From positions 1-11,542 of the forward strand of contig MTKS01000026.1 in assembly GCA_004028495.1 (NCBI GenBank): 11,542 bases of DNA. Direction: 5' to 3'. The notes under the pieces were generated by a model that worked only from the letters and a program-made list of their open reading frames with translations, did not search any database and was not told the DNA's origin. Source of the DNA: Candidatus Electrothrix marina. Lineage in GTDB: Bacteria > Desulfobacterota > Desulfobulbia > Desulfobulbales > Desulfobulbaceae. This document shows, piece by piece, positions 6,105 through 11,542 of the stretch (its first letter is position 1; each line of letters begins with the position of its first letter). The position numbers were made by a program, and so were the translations under genes.

Positions 6105-6965
6105 ATGAAATTTTGCAACTCAACATTAGTGCTGGTGTTTCTTCTGGCTGTCGGAAGTGATATTGCCGCTCAGGATGTTCATCAGCCTCCGTCACCTATT
6201 CCCCTTTTTAAATGCGGGCCTGGATTTACCACGTATTCTGTAAAATCTTCAGATGGAGTTGAAGGAGAAGGCGTACGTTGTGTAACAATTGATAATCTCA
6301 AAACTGTTGAAGGAAAATATCTTTCAGGTGTCTATTGGTATGGAGAGGGTACTTGGAACGACAAGAAGTACCGCCACATCGGCTGCACCTACAGCAGTCA
6401 GGGGTTTCAATCTTTCGTGACCGACATTTTTGGAAACGGTGAGAGCTATAATAATGAAGTGAGCAGTTTATTATTAACTTCCAGCGACAATCTGAAGCAT
6501 ATTCGTGTAACCGGCGGTGGATGGAATGAAGAATGGGTCCGCGAACCAGATGGAGAAGCAAAGAGTTACCGTAGCACCTTAAAAAAGGTAACGAATTGCG
6601 GGGATCATCTCGAAAAAGCTTCAGTGACTCAACTCGACGGCTCAAGTTCAGAAGATGGTGGAATTCGTTGTATAAAACGCGATCCCTACTCTTCTGCACC
6701 GGACATTTGGTATGGCGAAGGGGAATGGAACGGTAAACCATACCGCCATTTTGGATTTATCAGCAAAGGCACTGATAAGATATTAGGAACGGCTGCTGAT
6801 ATCTGCAATGATCCTCAATACTCTTGCGGTCAAACTGCAAAAAACGGGCTTGTAATCACAGCTGAAATGGACTGCTGGCAAAAGAGTAAATATCTCGTTA
6901 CAGGAGACTGGAATGAACGTTGGAACGGCAGTAACGATTACGAATGTGAGATATTTCTTCAGTAG
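6105..6965 (+). CDS. Exported protein with two related cysteine-containing repeats, function unknown
   Basis: A 286-residue protein with an N-terminal signal peptide (residues 1 to about 22, ending DIAAQ), so it should be periplasmic or secreted. The mature part is two copies of a ~110-residue unit, from C37 to W144 and from C165 to W273. Matching landmarks are GEGVRCVTI / DGGIRCIKR, YWYGEGTWNDKKYRHIG (77-93) / IWYGEGEWNGKPYRHFG (201-217), and VTGGGWNEEW (135-144) / VTGDWNERW (265-273). Copy 2 has extra cysteines (234, 241, 257, 281), probably disulfides. I do not recognise the family; the Trp/Tyr/Gly pattern hints at a beta-rich, possibly ligand-binding, fold. An earlier in-frame ATG at 6051 would put 18 polar residues before the signal peptide; AAGGGGG (6092-6098) six bases before 6105 decides for the later start. 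It stands alone, with a palindrome upstream and its own strong terminator. Confidence 0.75.
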   Translation: MKFCNSTLVLVFLLAVGSDIAAQDVHQPPSPIPLFKCGPGFTTYSVKSSDGVEGEGVRCVTIDNLKTVEGKYLSGVYWYGEGTWNDKKYRHIGCTYSSQGFQSFVTDIFGNGESYNNEVSSLLLTSSDNLKHIRVTGGGWNEEWVREPDGEAKSYRSTLKKVTNCGDHLEKASVTQLDGSSSEDGGIRCIKRDPYSSAPDIWYGEGEWNGKPYRHFGFISKGTDKILGTAADICNDPQYSCGQTAKNGLVITAEMDCWQKSKYLVTGDWNERWNGSNDYECEIFLQ

Positions 6966-6987
6966 TCGTGACGTAACCTGCAGTTTG

Positions 6988-7026
6988 ACCGGGTCCGTGC
7001 TTAGGCGTGTGACCCGGTTTTTTTTT
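6988..7026 (+). terminator. Strong intrinsic terminator
   Basis: ACCGGGTC (6988-6995) pairs perfectly with GACCCGGT (7011-7018), followed by an unbroken run of nine T (7018-7026). It sits 22 bases after the stop of the exported repeat protein and clearly ends that transcript. Confidence 0.92.
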
Positions 7027-7095
7027 GATCAACCGTAAATAATTTTTACGCGACGATCTTTCGTTTTCTTTCTTCTGCTTCTCTGCTTATTTTTT
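7027..7095. other. Non-coding, pyrimidine-rich stretch
   Basis: No gene is seen. CGTAAA (7034-7039) and TTTACG (7045-7050) form a small hairpin. Positions 7057-7095 are almost all pyrimidine on the plus strand and run into the left end of the inverted-repeat element that follows. Confidence 0.4.
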
Positions 7096-7317
7096 GGCAC
7101 TGGTTCCGTTCGATTCCAAGTACATCAATATGATGTTCCGTGCAAAAAGGCATTCGAGCAAGCTCGTCTGTAACCGCTTTCCGTTATGATAATCGTACTG
7201 AAATATGCATTTACAGCCATTTCGGTTGTCACCGTCGGGAAAATCAGCTCAGAAGGTGCCTTTAAATACTCACCGTATTACAGGGCGATACATTGAGAAC
7301 TGAACGGAACCAGTGCC
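7096..7317. mobile_element. Candidate MITE or IS remnant with 21-bp terminal inverted repeats
   Basis: GGCACTGGTTCCGTTC (7096-7111) reappears as its exact reverse complement at 7302-7317. The match goes on inward to 21 bases with 19 paired (7096-7116 against 7297-7317). The 222-bp body has no long open frame and no transposase that I recognise; it contains small internal hairpins (CGAGC/GCTCG, and AATAC 7265-7269 with GTATT 7275-7279). Size, end structure and lack of coding fit a non-autonomous miniature element or a deleted insertion sequence. No target-site duplication is seen beside the ends (T-rich on the left, C-rich on the right), which weakens the call. The family is not assigned. The remaining 7318-7354 holds nothing clear. 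Confidence 0.55.
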
Positions 7318-7354
7318 CCCGTCCCCCTTTGGGCTGTCTCGATAAGTATAACGC

Positions 7355-8071
7355 TCAGTACGTCCAATCCGCATGACTGACCGGGAGTTTGTTCAACTCA
7401 TCCCGCAGCTGTTTCCATTGGGGTAGGTAATGACTCATGAGGGCATGAAAACGGTCGTTATGATATCGCTCCAGAAGATGCACCTGTTCATGGACAAGAA
7501 CATATTCCAAACAGGGAAGCGGCTTTTTTGCGAGTTCAAGATTTAACCAGATCCTTTTTGCCTCAATATTGCAGGAACCCCATTTCGTTTTCATTTGCTT
7601 AACACCCCAGAAGGCAACCTGAACACCTATTTTTTGTGTCCAACGCTCTGCCAGCTCTGCAACGACCTTTTTCAGCTCTCTGCGGTGCCATTCCTTAATG
7701 ACGTTTCGTCGGTATTCAAACCCGGCATCAGGCTTGACGTACAGGTCTACATAGGTTTTTCCCTTCAGGTCAACAAAACCTGCGCCGTCTGTGTCTCTGA
7801 TTCGCAGTAGATACCGCCGCCCCTGGAAGTAATGGCTTTCACGCTCCCTGTATTCTCTGGGGCCGAGGCGTTCCTGATTGGCAAAGTTGCGCTGGTGCCT
7901 TTTGATCCAACCCAGTTTTTCCACAGCAAAGAGGCGGACAGTATCAGCATTCGTCCGCAGAGGAACAGCAAGGCGTACCCGGCCTGCGGGTGGATAAACC
8001 GCAAGATGCATGTTTTTAATGTCCTTGCGTACAACGTCAACGGTTATGCCGCTTATGGTTATCTGTTCCAT
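7355..8071 (-). CDS. YgjP/DUF45-type (WLM-like) zinc metallopeptidase linked to the type I R-M locus
   Basis: A 238-residue soluble protein of the YgjP-like group, often annotated as M48 or SprT-like family. The family marks are MKTKWGSC (160-167), followed by RIWLNLELAKKPLPCLEYVL, and the zinc site VHEQVHLLERYHNDRF (193-208), with H194, E195, H198 and H204. The closing LPQWKQLRDELN is also typical. The N-terminal half (IRKD-like VRKDIKNMHLAVYPPAGRVRLAVP) is the usual beta-rich lead-in. There is no signal or membrane segment, so it acts in the cytoplasm. It lies 83 bases behind hsdR on the same strand, with a REP-like hairpin between. Genes of this family are frequently seen beside type I restriction genes and their role there is not known. 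The substrate is unknown. The ATG at 8071 has no strong ribosome site, only an A-rich lead. Confidence 0.87.
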   Translation of the reverse strand: MEQITISGITVDVVRKDIKNMHLAVYPPAGRVRLAVPLRTNADTVRLFAVEKLGWIKRHQRNFANQERLGPREYRERESHYFQGRRYLLRIRDTDGAGFVDLKGKTYVDLYVKPDAGFEYRRNVIKEWHRRELKKVVAELAERWTQKIGVQVAFWGVKQMKTKWGSCNIEAKRIWLNLELAKKPLPCLEYVLVHEQVHLLERYHNDRFHALMSHYLPQWKQLRDELNKLPVSHADWTY

Positions 8072-8104
8072 TTTTTTAGTTGTTCTGAATTGTATTATGG
8101 CAGT

Positions 8105-8143
8105 TGAGCGGAGTCGAAACCGCCTTACCTTCGACTTCGCTCA
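8105..8143. repeat. REP-like hairpin between hsdR and the metallopeptidase gene
   Basis: TGAGCGGAGTCGAA (8105-8118) and TTCGACTTCGCTCA (8130-8143) are 14-base inverted repeats with one mismatch (8111/8136) around an 11-base loop. The word TGAGCGAAGTCGAA is one I recall as a widespread intergenic hairpin end in many bacterial genomes, so this is probably a dispersed repeat rather than a site special to this locus. No T-run follows on either strand. It could still protect the hsdR message end or dampen read-through to the next gene. Confidence 0.65.
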
Positions 8144-8154
8144 GGCGACGGCAG

Positions 8155-11100
8155 TCAGTATTCCTGCTGGTTTTTGGCAATGTTAACAAGATAATCCGCT
8201 TCCGGCTCTGCTGCCTCGAAGTTGTTCAGCACGTCCTGAATGGCATTGCGTACTTCTCTGGTTTTCATAGTGTTGTTCCGCCAGCCGTCTCTGCGGGTGG
8301 CGAAAATCTCCCGGTCAAGATCAAGGGCCAAGTCTTTATTGCTCCCCACAGAGTCATACAAGGCCCGTTTCGCCGGTGTATTGATTGGGTTGGGGTATGA
8401 ACCACCCGGTTGTAAAACCTGTCGTGCAAGTTCGAGCTGCTGTTGCAGGTACTTTTTATATTCTGCGGTTTTTTTCTTTCTGCTCTTGATAAGTTCGTCA
8501 AGCAGCACGCTCATTTTTTCATAATATTTCGGGTTGGTCGGGTGTTCCTCAATAATGACCTTACGCAGATTGTTTTCAATGACTTCTGCCATTGCTTCTT
8601 TGTTTTTGCGGACATTAGGCGGCAGCTTGTCAAAGGCTTTTTCGCCTTGTTCAACCATCAGTTCAACCAGTCCCAAGTCATCAAACCCGGCAAGCAGGCG
8701 GCTTTCTTCCGCTCCGATGTAATTATCAATCAGATGCCGCATAGCCGGTTCGTACCGTTTTAATTCGATATAGTCACCGCTGGCAAGTTGGATTTCCTTA
8801 CGGAGACACTCATGTTGTTTTACTTCCGCCTTAATAGCTTCTGTCTCAGCAGGGCTGTATCCGGCTTCCGGCATCTCGTTGGCAAGATTGGCATAGGCCC
8901 GGATCAACCCGACCACCGCCTTATACAGAGCTACCCGTCTCGGTTCTGTCTCCTTTATTGCCTTGAAATCTTCCGATTTTCCGACAAAATAATGCTGCAT
9001 TTGAAGCTGGCCCTTGGGCGGTTCCACCGACTCCAGTAAGGCCCGTACCGTCTCCAGCGCATCGTCCAGACGCTCCCGGCCTTTTTTTAGACGATTTTGC
9101 AGCAGGCCCGCAACATCATCATTATCGTATTCGGCAAAGGCCCCGGATGTGTAGTCAGTGACCGATTTATTCAGGCTTTGGAATAGGTCTTTATAATCCA
9201 CAATAAAGCCGTACTCTTTATCCTCACCGTGCAGACGATTGACCCGGCAGACAGCCTGAAACAGGCCGTGATCCTGCATGTTTTTATCAATATAGAGATA
9301 GGTGGCTGGGGGAGCATCAAAGCCGGTCAGTAATTTGTCCACCACAATGAGCAGTTTCATCCGGGCCGGTTCTTCAATAAACTGCTTTTTTATGTCACGC
9401 TCAAAGGTCTGTATATCTTTCCCGGCCAGCATCTTTGTATAAATATCATACTTGCGCTGCTCTTCTGTCTTTCCTTCCCCTGTTGTCTCGCCTTTGATGT
9501 CCGCCACAGAGGGAACATAAGAGGTAATAATGGCGCATCGGCTGAACCCGGCATTCTGGAACAGTTCATAATAGCGGCAGGCGTTGTACACGCTGTCCGC
9601 AACGAGGAGGGCATTGCCTCTGCCGTTGTGTAGCCGCTCCTTGCGCTCCATATCCAGCATGATGTCCAGCACGATTTTTTCCAGCCGAGACTTTGAACTG
9701 AAGACCTTTTCCAGGGTACCCCAGCGTTTTTTCAACTCTGCCTTGGCAAGATCGTTCAGCCCTTTTGTCTTGCTGTCAAACCAGGCATCTATATTTTTGC
9801 GGGAACCTAATTTCTGTTCAACGTCCCGCGCCTCATAGCGCAGATCAAGCACCACCTTATCTTTGACCGCCTCATCAAATGTATAGGTGTGGATATAGGG
9901 GCCAAAGACCTCAAGACTGCTTCGCTTGTCCTTTTTTAACAGCGGCGTACCGGTAAAGCCGATAAAGAGGGCATCGGGCAGAATGGCTTTCATGCCTTGG
10001 TGGAGCTTGTCGCTTTGGGTGCGGTGGCACTCATCGACAAAGACATACAGGTCTCCTTTGGGACTGAAGTCAGAGGGCAGACCTTTTTTCAGGTCGTTGA
10101 TGTAGGAATCCACGTCCTTTGCGCTGACTTCTTCTTTACGGCCAAACTTATGCACCAATGAGCAGAGCAGGCGGGGGAAAGGGATGTTGAGCTGTTGCAG
10201 TAAATCCGCGCCGCTCTTGGTGCGGTGGATATCCTCTTCAACCCCGTTATAGACCTTTTCAATCTGTTCATCCAGTTCGGTGCGGTCGGTGATAATCAAC
10301 ACTCTGGCTGAAGAAATATTTTCCAGAATCCACTTGGTCAACCAGACCATAGTCAAGGATTTGCCGCTGCCCTGTGTATGCCAGATAATACCGCCTTGCC
10401 GTTTCCGTACCTGTTCCTGTGCTGCTTTTACCCCGAAATATTGATTCGGTCGGGGCATTTTTTTAACGCCCCGATCAAAGACAATAAAATCATGGATCAG
10501 TTCAAGGAAACGCTCTTTGTTGAGCAGTTCAATGATGTTTTTGTCCAGGCGGGTGTCAGTATCAGCAGCCAGTTCCCGGATAGGTTGGGTGAGCCGCAGC
10601 AGGTGCCGGTCTTCCGGGTTCAGCTCTTCGCAAACCTCTTTCCAGTGTAGGTAATAATTTTCCTTGGTATCAATGGCCCCATAAACCAAACCTTCGCTGT
10701 CGTTACCGGCCAGGGCAAACTGCACTGTGGTAAAAAACGGCCCGATAAACTCGGCCTTCTGATTGTCGAGATTCTGGCGGATGCCTTCGGTAACAGAAAC
10801 CGTGCTTCGTTTGAGTTCCAGCACAGCCAAGGCAATGCCGTTGACGTACAGGACAAGATCAGGCCGTTTATCATGAGCACCTGTGATGCTGACCTCTTCG
10901 GCAAGGGCAAAGTCATTCTTCAGGGGATTGCGCCAGTCAATCAGATGGACAGTCTCTTTCTGGTGGCCGGTTTCCGGCTGCACGTTTACGCCGTAGCGTA
11001 GCAGGCTGTATATGGCCTTGTTGGCTTCATAAAGGCTTTGGCTGCTGGCTGCCTGGTTCAGTTGGTGCAGGGCCTTGGTGATCAGGTTATCACTGTAATT

Positions 11101-11253
11101 TTGTTGCAGGAAGGCGGTGAGCAGGGCGGGTTCGATGTTGCTGTTGTCTTTTCGGTCATGCCAGTTGTCAAGGTAGCGGTAGTGCAGTTTGTCCTGAAAG
11201 AGTTTGACGACTCTGTTCTGTGTTGCTCGTTCCGGTTGACCGATGGTGTTCAT
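8155..11253 (-). CDS. hsdR: Type I restriction enzyme, R (cleavage and translocation) subunit
   Basis: The motor and nuclease subunit of a type I restriction-modification complex, which pumps unmodified DNA in an ATP-driven way and cuts it away from the recognition site. Length (1032 residues) is normal. The N-terminal nuclease shows RPDLVLYVNGIALAVLELKRS in two parts: D132 and E146-L-K148 of the PD-(D/E)xK core. The SF2 helicase follows: Walker A HTQGSGKS (292-299), ITDRTELDEQ (321-330), DECH (407-410) and GFTGTP (432-437). Later come LLTGFDAP and QAVCRVNR, the last with the arginine of motif VI. The C-terminal third is helical and should bind the methylase core. All key residues seem intact. 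AGAGG lies 5 bases before the ATG, which overlaps the hsdS stop as ATGA, so translation is coupled. Confidence 0.96.
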   Translation of the reverse strand: MNTIGQPERATQNRVVKLFQDKLHYRYLDNWHDRKDNSNIEPALLTAFLQQNYSDNLITKALHQLNQAASSQSLYEANKAIYSLLRYGVNVQPETGHQKETVHLIDWRNPLKNDFALAEEVSITGAHDKRPDLVLYVNGIALAVLELKRSTVSVTEGIRQNLDNQKAEFIGPFFTTVQFALAGNDSEGLVYGAIDTKENYYLHWKEVCEELNPEDRHLLRLTQPIRELAADTDTRLDKNIIELLNKERFLELIHDFIVFDRGVKKMPRPNQYFGVKAAQEQVRKRQGGIIWHTQGSGKSLTMVWLTKWILENISSARVLIITDRTELDEQIEKVYNGVEEDIHRTKSGADLLQQLNIPFPRLLCSLVHKFGRKEEVSAKDVDSYINDLKKGLPSDFSPKGDLYVFVDECHRTQSDKLHQGMKAILPDALFIGFTGTPLLKKDKRSSLEVFGPYIHTYTFDEAVKDKVVLDLRYEARDVEQKLGSRKNIDAWFDSKTKGLNDLAKAELKKRWGTLEKVFSSKSRLEKIVLDIMLDMERKERLHNGRGNALLVADSVYNACRYYELFQNAGFSRCAIITSYVPSVADIKGETTGEGKTEEQRKYDIYTKMLAGKDIQTFERDIKKQFIEEPARMKLLIVVDKLLTGFDAPPATYLYIDKNMQDHGLFQAVCRVNRLHGEDKEYGFIVDYKDLFQSLNKSVTDYTSGAFAEYDNDDVAGLLQNRLKKGRERLDDALETVRALLESVEPPKGQLQMQHYFVGKSEDFKAIKETEPRRVALYKAVVGLIRAYANLANEMPEAGYSPAETEAIKAEVKQHECLRKEIQLASGDYIELKRYEPAMRHLIDNYIGAEESRLLAGFDDLGLVELMVEQGEKAFDKLPPNVRKNKEAMAEVIENNLRKVIIEEHPTNPKYYEKMSVLLDELIKSRKKKTAEYKKYLQQQLELARQVLQPGGSYPNPINTPAKRALYDSVGSNKDLALDLDREIFATRRDGWRNNTMKTREVRNAIQDVLNNFEAAEPEADYLVNIAKNQQEY

Positions 11254-11542
11254 ACAAGCCTCTTTTTGCCGGTTAAAAGTTCCTGCATCATGCCGGTTTT
11301 GAGTTGTTGGTATTTGGTGCGTTGGGTTTTTAATTTTTCAATTTCTTTGTCCATGTCGTTAAAAATGTGAACAATTTGTCTTTGCTCGTCAATTGTTGGA
11401 GGAAAGGGGATTTCAACAGCTCGTATCAGAGTAAGATTAAGCCCGCCTCGCCCTCCGTCCCCTGTCGAAAGTTTTCTCAGTTCGCTATATCTTATATCCA
11501 AATTGTAATAAAGATAATCAGGCACAAAAGAATCATTTGGGA
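11250..11542 (-). CDS. hsdS: Type I restriction enzyme, S (specificity) subunit, C-terminal part
   Basis: The gene runs off the right edge; only the last 96 or so residues are inside, and the true start is outside. What is seen is the end of the second target-recognition domain (SFVPDYLYYNL, then LSTGDGGRGGLNLTLIRAVEIP) and the conserved helical spacer at the end (FPPTIDEQRQIVHIFNDMD, then EIEKLK and LKTGMMQELLTGKK). These are classic HsdS features: the IPxPPxxEQxxI stretch and the LxxGLMQxLLTG ending. HsdS gives the DNA sequence specificity and bridges two HsdM to HsdR. The stop overlaps the hsdR start by 4 bases. hsdM is expected upstream, beyond 11542. A GTG at 11525 is internal and not a start. 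Confidence 0.93.
   Translation of the reverse strand, partial: PNDSFVPDYLYYNLDIRYSELRKLSTGDGGRGGLNLTLIRAVEIPFPPTIDEQRQIVHIFNDMDKEIEKLKTQRTKYQQLKTGMMQELLTGKKRLV

Noticed and set aside
7096..7317. Remnant transposase gene inside the inverted-repeat element.
   Set aside because: Translations of both strands are short, stop-interrupted, and show no motif I can recognise.
1..11542. CRISPR array, rRNA genes, riboswitches or a replication origin.
   Set aside because: No regularly spaced direct repeats, rRNA-like words or recognisable aptamer structure were seen.

Overview
The window looks like a chromosomal segment of a mesophilic, mid-GC Gram-negative bacterium. It has a lipoprotein with a Gram-negative style lipobox, an Sec-exported protein, a housekeeping proline gene and a type I restriction-modification (R-M) locus. 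The short acidic tail overlapping proB fits the common obg-proB order. Gene content and protein style suggest Desulfobacterota (Desulfobulbales-like), but this is an impression from memory, not a search result.

Layout. (1) 1-1261, plus strand: the last 22 codons of an upstream gene (probably the GTPase Obg) overlap proB (glutamate 5-kinase with PUA domain) by ATGA. A weak hairpin plus T-run follows. (2) 1390-3219, minus strand: a two-gene unit of a TerB-like helical protein followed by a TAXI-type solute-binding domain held between two membrane segments, with a cytoplasmic coiled-coil tail. No TRAP permease gene is seen. (3) 3327-4986, minus strand: a three-gene unit with 3-4 base gaps, made of a soluble YbjQ-family protein, a membrane-anchored YbjQ paralogue and a membrane-anchored M48 zinc peptidase. 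(4) 5079-5639, minus strand: a lipoprotein of unknown function. (5) 5640-6104: a long non-coding stretch ending in a 25-bp near-perfect palindrome. (6) 6105-6965, plus strand: an exported protein built of two related ~110-residue cysteine-containing repeats, closed by a very clear intrinsic terminator. (7) 7027-7354: non-coding, with a 222-bp element bounded by 21-bp inverted repeats (MITE or IS remnant candidate). (8) 7355-11542, minus strand: the end of a type I R-M operon, with hsdS (3' part) overlapping hsdR by ATGA, then a REP-like hairpin, then a YgjP/DUF45-type zinc metallopeptidase.

How the genes may work together. HsdS (specificity) and HsdR (cleavage and translocation) would act with an HsdM expected just beyond the right edge. 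The metallopeptidase behind hsdR may be an accessory of the R-M locus or a passenger. The TerB/TAXI pair and the YbjQ/YbjQ-TM/M48 trio each look like small envelope-associated modules of unknown purpose. These are the most likely places for undescribed biology. No CRISPR array, rRNA, intact tRNA or intact transposase gene was seen.

Several starts were moved downstream of the longest reading frame because a good Shine-Dalgarno site marks an internal ATG: TerB-like, both YbjQ genes and the exported repeat protein.
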